Assembly: GCF_000685015.1 (NCBI RefSeq)
Contig: NZ_BAYA01000010.1
Location: forward strand, 268,511 to 332,510
Source: Paraburkholderia bannensis NBRC 103871
GTDB lineage: Bacteria; Pseudomonadota; Gammaproteobacteria; Burkholderiales; Burkholderiaceae
DNA length: 64,000 nt
Reading direction: 5' to 3'
The notes under the pieces were generated by a model that did no database searches, was not told where the DNA came from, and was given only the letters and a program-made list of their open reading frames with translations. A program made the position numbers and the translations under genes. Shown piece by piece: positions 53,557-61,577 of this stretch (within the stretch, counting starts at the first letter, position 1; each line of letters opens with the position of its first letter).

Positions 53557-56028
53557 TTATTGCGTGCTGTCGAGCACTTCGGTGCGGCTGCCTTTGGCGG
53601 CTTCAGCCGCTGCCTGATCGAACAGGAAACGCGTCCAAATCTTGTGCGCATAGCGCGCCGTGCCTTCGGCAAAATTCGCAGAAGCCGGATCGTTCGATTC
53701 GGACGGCGCCATCATCGTGTCCGCCTGCGGCCCCTGCTCGCCGAACCCGACCACCTGCATATAGCTGTTTCCATGCAGATCGCCATCGGGCGCGGTGGCG
53801 CTGCGCGGGATCATGCCTTCCATGCAGGCCGAAGTGAAATAGCCCGCGTAGTCGCAGCCCCCGTACAGCGGATAACGCACGTCGCCACGTTGCGAGTAGA
53901 GCCACTGCGCGCGGGTGGAATCGAGTGCGAGCCCCGCCTTCTTGAGTGTCTCGACAGCTTTGGCAAGCGCCTGCGTCAGAGCCGCTTTCACCATCGGATC
54001 GTCGGCTTTCAAACCGGCAGGCGTGTCGAGCGGGCGCGCCGGGTCGAACGGCGTGGCGTACAACTGCTGTGCTGGGATCTTGCTGGCCTCGCGCCAGAAC
54101 GCGTCCCACAGATTCGCGCCGCGTGCCTGCGCATTGCCGCTGCCGTCCCAGCCGCGCAGCACGTTGCAGGCTTCGCTGAGATCGACGCCATTGACCAGCG
54201 TGCGGGTCGTGCACAGCGCATCGAGCACGGGCTTGCGCAGCAGCGTGGCCGACATCGATTCGCTGTCGAGCACGCGCCGCTCCAGTGCCTCGCGCGTCAC
54301 GCCGCCGGGCTGCGCGAGCAGTTGCGCGGCGATCGTATGGCCAAGCCGCGTGCGCAGCGATTGCGCTGTGCCGGTCTCGCCCATGATGCTGGCGTAGCCC
54401 GTGAGCGGCGCGGCCGGATTGCTGAGCCAGAAGCTGCCATTGAAATTGCCGACGTAATCTTCGCGCAACAGGCTGGGCATCGCCTGCACTGGCAGCCGCG
54501 CCTTGCGTGCCTCGTCGTGCGACGCTGCGACTGGCGCGCCGCTCCACGCGCACTCCGATCGGCTGCCGTCGAAGAACGGCACGCCCGGCACCATCGCGTC
54601 GAAGGCATGACCTAACGCGGTCGTGCAGCGCGCAGCCAGCGCGTCCGGCACGTTGGGCACCGCGCCGATATCGGCGTACCAGACGCGCGGATCGTCACGG
54701 CCGATCGCGACGGTATTGACCCACGGCATCGCCGCGAAATGCTTTTGCGTCGCAATAAAGGCATCGAGCGAACCAGCCCGGCCCCACTGCAGGAAGTTCT
54801 CGAACGCTTCCGCGTTATCCGCGTTCACGTCGTGCAGCGCGAACGCGTGCGCATTGCTCCATTGCAGCGGCTTCGCCGTCGAAGAAAGATCGACCAGTGG
54901 ACCGAATCGCGAGCGATATAGCGTGCGCGTCACCGGCGCAAGCGTGCCGTCGGCATGGCGCACCTGCACCGTGACGGGCACGGCATCGAGGTCCTGCACG
55001 CGGCCATCGTAGAGATACTGGGTCGGGTGGCCCGGCACGAGCTTCAGCTCGAACACCCCGAAGCGGCGCGCGGTGGACACCGTGTGCGTCCACGCCACAT
55101 TGCGATTGAAGCCCATCACGATCACCGGCACGCCGAGAAACGACACGCCGGCCACGTCGATCTGGCCAGGAATCGTCAGTTGTGCCTGGTAGAAGCGATC
55201 GGGGCCGCGCCAGAACCAGTGCGGGTTGCCGAACAACAGGCTCTGCCGGTCGCGCGTCTCGCCCGCGCCGAACGCCAGCGCGTTGCTGCCGATGCCATGC
55301 CCGCCGCCGACTTCGAACTGCGCGGCGAGCGTTTGCGCTTCAGGCGTGGCGCCGCCATCGCGCGGCTGCCCGGCTGCCGCCGCGGGCCCCGGCAACGCTA
55401 CGCCGGCCTCGGGCGGATGCGCATTCGCGATCGCCCCGATAAAGCGCGTCGCGCCGCCCGCGAGCATCGCCGCCATCAAACGCCGATACACATCGTCGGC
55501 GGAAATCGGCATGACCCACGGCTGGCCGCGGCATTGCGACTGCGCGCCCGCATGAGCGCCGTGAGCAAGTTCGCCGACATAGCGGTCATAGCCCTCGGCG
55601 AAACCGTTCACGAGCTTCTGCATCGGCGCGGTCTGCGCGGCGCGATAGCGTGCGACCGCCGCGTCGTCGAGCATGAAACGGAAGAAGAAGTCGGCGTCGA
55701 GGTTGCGCGGCATGCCGAACGACGAGGTCGAATCGCCATGCCCGTCCGCTCCGAAATACTGCGAGCGCGCGCCGCGATACGTGACGAACGCCTGCGCCAT
55801 CGTGCACAGATCGTCCTGCGCCTGCACATAGCCGTACCCGTAGCCGAGATCCTGCCAGTTCGACGCACGAATATGCGGCGTGCCTTCCGCCGTGCGCACG
55901 ATCCGCACGTGGTGATCGTGCCCACCTGGGCCGGCGTCCTCCGCGCCGATGTTCTGTTGAGTTGCGCAAGCGGCCATCAGCAGCGCGCTTGCCGGAATCA
56001 GCATGGCGTATCGCAGGGTACGTGTCAT
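53557..56028 (-). CDS. PvdQ-like Ntn-hydrolase acylase, predicted lipoprotein
   Basis: An 823-residue penicillin-amidase-family enzyme. The signal ends at a lipobox-like LMAAC (Cys21). The alpha-subunit start (VRIVRTAEGTPHIRA, GYGYGYVQAQDDLCTM) is followed by the autoproteolysis site GIG|SNALAFG, with Ser248 as the new N-terminal nucleophile; GFNRNVAWTHTV and NFNGSFWLSNP follow. Relatives include PvdQ, which removes the fatty acyl chain of pyoverdine precursor, and AHL acylases. Location after the receptor, FhuD- and FhuB-like genes supports siderophore deacylation (inference). AGGA lies before the ATG. Confidence 0.88.
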   Translation of the reverse strand: MTRTLRYAMLIPASALLMAACATQQNIGAEDAGPGGHDHHVRIVRTAEGTPHIRASNWQDLGYGYGYVQAQDDLCTMAQAFVTYRGARSQYFGADGHGDSTSSFGMPRNLDADFFFRFMLDDAAVARYRAAQTAPMQKLVNGFAEGYDRYVGELAHGAHAGAQSQCRGQPWVMPISADDVYRRLMAAMLAGGATRFIGAIANAHPPEAGVALPGPAAAAGQPRDGGATPEAQTLAAQFEVGGGHGIGSNALAFGAGETRDRQSLLFGNPHWFWRGPDRFYQAQLTIPGQIDVAGVSFLGVPVIVMGFNRNVAWTHTVSTARRFGVFELKLVPGHPTQYLYDGRVQDLDAVPVTVQVRHADGTLAPVTRTLYRSRFGPLVDLSSTAKPLQWSNAHAFALHDVNADNAEAFENFLQWGRAGSLDAFIATQKHFAAMPWVNTVAIGRDDPRVWYADIGAVPNVPDALAARCTTALGHAFDAMVPGVPFFDGSRSECAWSGAPVAASHDEARKARLPVQAMPSLLREDYVGNFNGSFWLSNPAAPLTGYASIMGETGTAQSLRTRLGHTIAAQLLAQPGGVTREALERRVLDSESMSATLLRKPVLDALCTTRTLVNGVDLSEACNVLRGWDGSGNAQARGANLWDAFWREASKIPAQQLYATPFDPARPLDTPAGLKADDPMVKAALTQALAKAVETLKKAGLALDSTRAQWLYSQRGDVRYPLYGGCDYAGYFTSACMEGMIPRSATAPDGDLHGNSYMQVVGFGEQGPQADTMMAPSESNDPASANFAEGTARYAHKIWTRFLFDQAAAEAAKGSRTEVLDSTQ

Positions 56029-56068
56029 CGGATCCTGTGGTCAAACGTAAAGAAAATACAGTCGTCGC

Positions 56069-58090
56069 TCAGCGGCGCAGCAGCCATAGCAGATACGGGC
56101 CGCCGATCAGCATCGCCAGAATCCCGGCGGGCATCTGCTGCGGGAAGATCAGATTGCGGCCGAACCAGTCGGCCGCCACCATCACGAACGCACCTATCAG
56201 CGCTGCGACGATCATTTGCGCACGGGCGCGCGGAAAGCCGAGCAGACGCGCCAGATGCGGCGCCATCAGGCCGACGAACGAGAGCGGCCCGATCACCACG
56301 GTCGCGCCCGCCGTCAGCAGCGCGGACAGCAGCAACATGGCGAGACGCGCCCGCCTGCTGTTGACGCCGAGCGCATCAGTGACCGCGCCGCCGAGCGGCA
56401 GGATGTCGAGCCAGCGCGCGCACAACGACGCGGCGGCGCAACCCAACACAGTCCAGCACGCTGCCGTCAGCGCGATGGAAGGCGTCATCAGATACGTCGA
56501 GCCCATTGTCACGCTGCGCAGCAGGAAGGACCAGGCTCCGCCGCTGGCGGTCGCCAATGCGATCAGCGATTGCGAGAAGCCGCTGATCGCCACGCCGACG
56601 AGTAGCAGATAGCCGGGCGCGAAGCCGCGCTTGCGGCCCAGCAACAGCATCAACGCGAGCGCCGCGAGCGCGCCCGCGCCCGAGGCGCCGAGCAGTTGCG
56701 CGGTGGTCGGCGCGGCCGCGAACAGCGCCACGCCCATCACGCCGAGCATCGCCCCGCCGCTCACGCCGAGCAGTTCGGGACTCGCCATCGGGTTGCCGCT
56801 GGTGCGTTGCAGGAGCACGCCCGCGAGCGCGAGCATCACGCCCGCCGCGCCAGAGGCGAGCATGCGCGCCCAACGCCAGTCGATCAGCTCGCTCAATTGC
56901 GCGCCGCTGCTCCACGTCCAGCCCTGCACGCTCTGCGACAGATGCAGCGAGACAAATACCGCCGCCACCAGCGCAACGCACAGCACCGCGGCGACGTAGC
57001 GCGCATCGCGCCGCGGTATGAGAGCCGGGTCGCTGTGGACGGACAGCGCGCCGTCCATCGGCATCTTGCGCAGCAGAAATAGCAACAGCGGCCCGCCGAG
57101 CAGCGCCGTGGCCGCGCCGGTCGGCAACAGGTCGCCGGCCACGCCGGGCAGGCATTGCACCAGTTGATCGGTCAGCGCGAGCAGCAGCGCGCCGGTCAGC
57201 GGCCCCCATAGCAGTTGCGAACGCAACGTTCGTGCGCCCGCCAGACGCACCAGCGCGGGACCGGCCAGCCCCACGAAGCCGATCACGCCCACCGAACTGA
57301 CGACGAACGCACTGAGCAGCACCGCGACGCCCAGGGCCGCGCCGCGCGTCCATGCGAGCGGCAGGCCAAGCTGGCTCGCGCCTTCGTCGCCAAGCGCGAG
57401 CAGCGTGAGCGGGCGTACCAGCAGCGCCCCGGCCAGTACCGCGCCGATCACGCGCGGCAGCAGCCACAGAAAACTGCTCCAGCCGTTCTGGCTCAGCGAG
57501 CCGCCGCCCCAGATGAACACCGCGATCAGCTGTCGCTCATAGGCGACCGTAAGGATCACGCCGACCGCGCCGCAATACAGGTTCACGACCATGCCCGCGA
57601 GTATCACGGCCACCGGCGAGAAGCGCTTTTTACGCGTGAGCGCAAGCGTCACCAGCATGGCGCCGACCGCGCCGCACAGCACCACGGTAAAGCGCATGCC
57701 GGCAAGCCACGCGGGCATCCAGATCGCGGCGGCCGTCAGGGCAAGATTGCCGCCCGCCGCCACCCCCAGCGTCAGCGGCTCGGCCAGCGGATTGCGCAGC
57801 ACCTGCTGGAACAGCACGCCTGCGTAGGCGAGCGCCCCACCCGCGAGCAGCGACACCGCGAAGCGCGGCAGCCATGCGTACCAGACGACCAGGCGTTTGA
57901 GCTGGAACGTCGCATCGGTATGCGCCGAAGCAGAAAACCACTGCCCCGCCGGCAGCCACGCCGATAGCGTGTGCAGCGCGAGCAGCGCGGTCAGCACGGC
58001 CAGCGTGAAGGGCAGCCAGGCTGCATTGAGCGCGTGCCGGGCCAGTACGGGCGAAGGCGCTTCGAAACGCCGTTCAGACACGCGAGTCAC
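56069..58090 (-). CDS. fhuB: Fe(3+)-hydroxamate-type permease, fused two-domain (FhuB-like)
   Basis: A 673-residue permease with two FecCD-type domains in one chain, as in E. coli FhuB (~660 residues). The repeated signatures are GGALAYAGVLFQQVLRNPLAEPLTLGV in the first half and ALAGVLLQRTSGNPMASPELLGVSGGA in the second. About 18-20 hydrophobic segments are present. The GTG start at 58090 overlaps the stop of the FhuD-like gene (GTGA), deciding it over a far longer in-frame reading. It needs an FhuC-type ATPase that is not encoded in this window. Operon with receptor, SBP and acylase. Confidence 0.9.
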   Translation of the reverse strand: MTRVSERRFEAPSPVLARHALNAAWLPFTLAVLTALLALHTLSAWLPAGQWFSASAHTDATFQLKRLVVWYAWLPRFAVSLLAGGALAYAGVLFQQVLRNPLAEPLTLGVAAGGNLALTAAAIWMPAWLAGMRFTVVLCGAVGAMLVTLALTRKKRFSPVAVILAGMVVNLYCGAVGVILTVAYERQLIAVFIWGGGSLSQNGWSSFLWLLPRVIGAVLAGALLVRPLTLLALGDEGASQLGLPLAWTRGAALGVAVLLSAFVVSSVGVIGFVGLAGPALVRLAGARTLRSQLLWGPLTGALLLALTDQLVQCLPGVAGDLLPTGAATALLGGPLLLFLLRKMPMDGALSVHSDPALIPRRDARYVAAVLCVALVAAVFVSLHLSQSVQGWTWSSGAQLSELIDWRWARMLASGAAGVMLALAGVLLQRTSGNPMASPELLGVSGGAMLGVMGVALFAAAPTTAQLLGASGAGALAALALMLLLGRKRGFAPGYLLLVGVAISGFSQSLIALATASGGAWSFLLRSVTMGSTYLMTPSIALTAACWTVLGCAAASLCARWLDILPLGGAVTDALGVNSRRARLAMLLLSALLTAGATVVIGPLSFVGLMAPHLARLLGFPRARAQMIVAALIGAFVMVAADWFGRNLIFPQQMPAGILAMLIGGPYLLWLLRR

Positions 58091-59103
58091 GATTGCGCCT
58101 CCATCAAGACATCGGTCAAGGCACGGGCGAAGCGCATCGCCGACATCGGGCCGCCGGTCGGCGCAATCTCGGCTGTCGAGGCGATCCTGCGCCCGGCTAC
58201 GAACGGCAGGCCGCGCCACAGCGGACTGCTGGCGAGATCGCTCGCCACGTTGGGCAGCGGCGTGCCGTTGAGAATCGCGCGCGCGTCGGGCGCGGTGGCG
58301 AGTTCCGCCAGATCGGTTTGCGCCATGCCCTGAATATCGCTGCTGCCTTGCCACGCGTTGCGCAAGCCAAGCTTGCCCGCGATGCCGCCGAACAGGCTGC
58401 GCTCGCCGTAGACCGTGACGTGGCGACCGTCGATGGGCCGCATGAGAAAGAGCGGCGCGCGGCGTGCGGCACGGGCATCGGTCAAACGCCGGTTGCAGGC
58501 CGTCAGCGTGTCGTCGAGCTGCGCGAGCAGCCCCCGGGCCTGGGCCGCACGGCCAAGCGCCGCGCCCAGATACAGCGTCTGCGCGCGCAGACCCGGCAAC
58601 GCATCGACGCCGGACTGGTAGATCGTCACGCTGAGCGTCGGCGCGATTTTCTCCAGTTGCGCGTGCAACATCGCATGCCAGTTGGTGACGATGATGAGAT
58701 CCGGCCGCAAGGCATGCAGGACCTCGAAATTGGGTTGAAACAGCAGCCCCGTGTCCACGACCTGCGCGGGCAGCGGCGGCACGCTGTTGAGTCTGGTGTA
58801 CCACAGCGGCCGCGCCACGCCCACCGGCACGAGGCCGAGCGACAGCACGATTTCCGTGAGATCCCAGTCGAGCACGACGACGCGGCGCGGCGCGGCGGTC
58901 TGTACGCCGATCCGTTCACCAGTCGTTGCATGCGCAACATCATCTGCGAATGCCGCCCGCGACGGCGGCAAGAGGCAAGTGGGCGCCGCCACACACGCGG
59001 CCAGTCTGGCCAGTGCACGGCGACGCCCTGAATCGCAGGCGCGCCCGACATCGTCGGGACGCGCCTGGGATGCCTCGACAAGCGTATCGGCGATCTTTAC
59101 CAC
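58087..59103 (-). CDS. FhuD-like siderophore-binding protein, Tat substrate
   Basis: A 338-residue iron-siderophore-binding protein. The N-terminus has a Tat-type signal (SGRRRALARLAACVAAP, Arg27-29). The class III fold follows: RRVVVLDWDLTEIVLSLGLVPVGVA, EVLHALRPDLIIVTN, and AEIAPTGGPMSAMRFARAL. It hands the ferric siderophore to the fused permease. The GTG start at 59103 has GGAAG ~10 nt upstream. It lies 31 bp after the receptor gene and overlaps fhuB by 4 nt, one operon. Confidence 0.88.
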   Translation of the reverse strand: MVKIADTLVEASQARPDDVGRACDSGRRRALARLAACVAAPTCLLPPSRAAFADDVAHATTGERIGVQTAAPRRVVVLDWDLTEIVLSLGLVPVGVARPLWYTRLNSVPPLPAQVVDTGLLFQPNFEVLHALRPDLIIVTNWHAMLHAQLEKIAPTLSVTIYQSGVDALPGLRAQTLYLGAALGRAAQARGLLAQLDDTLTACNRRLTDARAARRAPLFLMRPIDGRHVTVYGERSLFGGIAGKLGLRNAWQGSSDIQGMAQTDLAELATAPDARAILNGTPLPNVASDLASSPLWRGLPFVAGRRIASTAEIAPTGGPMSAMRFARALTDVLMEAQS

Positions 59104-59134
59104 GCTATCTAGACTTCCTCACTGACCTGCCCAT

Positions 59135-61360
59135 TTACCAGGTGTAACGCGCCGACCCGACGATCGAGCGCGTCGCACCCCAGTAGCAGTAGAACGTGTT
59201 CGTGCAGTACGAGATGTACTCGTGATTGAACAGGTTGTTGATGTTCAGGCCGAGTCGCCAGTTCTGCCAGTCGTAGTGGAACGCCAGATCGACCAGCGTG
59301 CGCGCCGGCACCTGGAAGGTATTGGCGTTATTGCCTTCCGAGCTGCTCATATAGCGCAGACCGCCGCCCAGACCGAAGTTGCGCAGCGGGCCGCGATGGA
59401 AGGTGTAGTCGGCCCAGATCGCCGCGTTGTGGCGCGGTGCGATAGTCGGGCGCTTGCCTTCGTAGGTGGTGTCCTCGGTCACGACCTGGTTGAGGTAGGT
59501 GTACGAGGCGATCAGCTTGAGATCTTCGGTGACGTTCACGTGCGCTTCGGTTTCGATGCCGCGCGAGCGGATCTGGCCGGTCTGCACCGAATAGTTCGCG
59601 TTGTCCGGATCGGTGGTCGACACGTTGTTCTGGCGCAGATCGTAGGCCGACACGCGGAAGTAACCCGCATAACCCTTCGGCTGGTAACGCACGCCCACCT
59701 CGACCTGCTTGCCGGTGGTCGGCACGAACGGCGAGCCGCTTTCCGTCGAACCGAGCACCGGTTCGAACGAACGCGCATAGCTGACGTAAGGCACGATGCC
59801 GTTGTCGAACTCGTAGGCAAGGCCCGCGCGCCACGTGAAGGCGTGGTCGTTGGCGTGCGAAACGCCCGACGAAGTCTGCTGGTTGGTGCCCGCATAGTCC
59901 TCGCGCACGCCCACCGTAAAGACCCAGCGCTTGTAGCGCATTTCGTCCTGTGCGTAGACGCCGATCTGGCTCAGCGAATAGTCGTCGTGCTCGGTCGGCA
60001 CGATGGTGGTGAGCGACGAATAGTCCGGGTTGTACAGATTGAGCGTGCCTGCGAGGCCGCCGCCCATGTCGTCGCCGCCCAGCACGCGGCGATAGTCCAC
60101 GCCGAACAGCACGGTATGGTCGACCGGCCCGGTGGCGAATTTCGCCTGTGCGTGCGTATCGACCTGGAACTGGCTCCAGTGCTCGTTATCGACATTGCCC
60201 CACATGTAGGCCGTGTCGTTGTTGGTCAGATTGCTCGTCACCGAGGTCTGGTAATAGCGCTCGTCGATATGCAGATAACGCAGGTTCTGCGACACGCTCC
60301 ACGTATCGTTGAACGCGTGCTGGAACTGGTAGCCGAACCAGTATTGCGTGCGGTGCATGCCGTCGGTGTTCGGGTCGCCGAAGTATTTATCCGGGCCGAG
60401 TTGGCCGTTCGGGTTGTCCCAGATCGTGCCGCTGGCGGTGATCGGATTGAACAGGCCGCCGTTCGGGTCGCGCTGATAGCCGGCCTGCAGCGTGAGGCTG
60501 GTCTGGCGATCGGGCTTGATCGTGATCGACGGCGCAATCGCAATGCGCTGGTCCTTGATGTCGCTGACCTGCGTTTCCGCGTCACGCCCGAGGCCGGTCA
60601 CGCGATACAGCACGGTGCCGTCCTGGTTCAGCGGGCCGCTGAAGTCGAAGCCCAACTGGTAGTTGTTGTGATTGCCGATGACCGCTTCGATCTCGTGATA
60701 CGGCGTTTCGGTCGGCAGCTTGCTCACATAGTTGACCATGCCGCCGGGGCTGCCCTGGCCGTACAGCACCGAGGACGGGCCGAACAGCACGTCGATCCGG
60801 TCGAGCAGATAAGTGTCGATGCGCGGCGTGGCAAAGCGCGGCGACTGGTAGAGCGACAGGCCGTCCAGGTACGAGTCCATGTCGAAACCGCGTGCGCGCA
60901 GCTGGTCGAAGCGCACGTCGGTGCCGTCCTGCGTGTACACGCCGGTGGTGTATCGCAGCGCCTGGTCGACGGTCTGCACGCCCTGATCGTCCATCTGCTG
61001 GCGCGTGACCGTGGAAATGGATTGCGGGTTGTCGATGATGGCCGAGTCGGTCTTCGAACCCGTCTTCGTGCGCGTCGCCACGTAGCCGACGCCGGGACCC
61101 TGCGGATCCTGGATCGCCGTGCCCTTGACCTGCACGGCCGGCAACGTGCTGCCGTCGGTGGTCGGCGTGGTCGTTTGCGTCGCCGATTGTGCGTTGGACT
61201 GCGCGGTCGTCGAAGTCTGCGCCGCGTTTTGCGCCGTCTGCTGCGCATGCGCGATCGTCCCGATCACGCCCATCATGATCATCACGTAACCCTGCCGGAA
61301 GCGCGGTGCCCCTGCCCGTGCGTGCGCCGTTGTCCGCTTCCCGTAGCCTTTTACCTTCAT
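59135..61360 (-). CDS. TonB-dependent siderophore receptor
   Basis: A 741-residue outer-membrane receptor. After a signal (ending AHA, about residue 39) comes a Gln/Thr/Ala-rich linker, a TonB-box-like LPAVQVKGTA, then the plug (DNPQSISTVTRQQMDDQGVQTVDQAL, GGMVNYVSK) and a 22-strand beta-barrel. The C-terminus CTNTFYCYWGATRSIVGSARYTW (23 residues, quoted here only to CYWGATRS) with a pair of Cys and terminal Trp is typical of FhuA/FpvA-like siderophore receptors. No N-terminal signalling domain (STN) is seen, so it is not an ECF-signalling type. Probably first gene of a Fur-controlled uptake operon. Confidence 0.93.
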   Translation of the reverse strand: MKVKGYGKRTTAHARAGAPRFRQGYVMIMMGVIGTIAHAQQTAQNAAQTSTTAQSNAQSATQTTTPTTDGSTLPAVQVKGTAIQDPQGPGVGYVATRTKTGSKTDSAIIDNPQSISTVTRQQMDDQGVQTVDQALRYTTGVYTQDGTDVRFDQLRARGFDMDSYLDGLSLYQSPRFATPRIDTYLLDRIDVLFGPSSVLYGQGSPGGMVNYVSKLPTETPYHEIEAVIGNHNNYQLGFDFSGPLNQDGTVLYRVTGLGRDAETQVSDIKDQRIAIAPSITIKPDRQTSLTLQAGYQRDPNGGLFNPITASGTIWDNPNGQLGPDKYFGDPNTDGMHRTQYWFGYQFQHAFNDTWSVSQNLRYLHIDERYYQTSVTSNLTNNDTAYMWGNVDNEHWSQFQVDTHAQAKFATGPVDHTVLFGVDYRRVLGGDDMGGGLAGTLNLYNPDYSSLTTIVPTEHDDYSLSQIGVYAQDEMRYKRWVFTVGVREDYAGTNQQTSSGVSHANDHAFTWRAGLAYEFDNGIVPYVSYARSFEPVLGSTESGSPFVPTTGKQVEVGVRYQPKGYAGYFRVSAYDLRQNNVSTTDPDNANYSVQTGQIRSRGIETEAHVNVTEDLKLIASYTYLNQVVTEDTTYEGKRPTIAPRHNAAIWADYTFHRGPLRNFGLGGGLRYMSSSEGNNANTFQVPARTLVDLAFHYDWQNWRLGLNINNLFNHEYISYCTNTFYCYWGATRSIVGSARYTW

Positions 61361-61440
61361 TTATTCAACTCTCCAGAATGTCCACTGCTCACTTTGCTTT
61401 GTCTTTATGCCTTCGCAGCGGCGTAAATAATACTCTAAAT

Positions 61441-61459
61441 CGGAATGACTCTCATTTCT
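61441..61459. promoter_or_regulatory. Fur-box-like site upstream of the receptor operon
   Basis: Minus-strand core AATGAGAGTCATT has arms AATGA/TCATT and matches 11 of 13 central positions of the Fur consensus. It lies about 80-100 bp before the receptor start and in the 217-bp gap after the NRPS. Confidence 0.6.
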
Positions 61460-61577
61460 ATTCAAGGAGAATATTTAGCTGTATGGAATATGAAAGTCCG
61501 ACGGCGGCCCGATGGCAGCTTTTGGGCTGCTGCGGGGCCGCCTTATGCCCTCCTCGTGATTGCTTTTGGATATGCCT

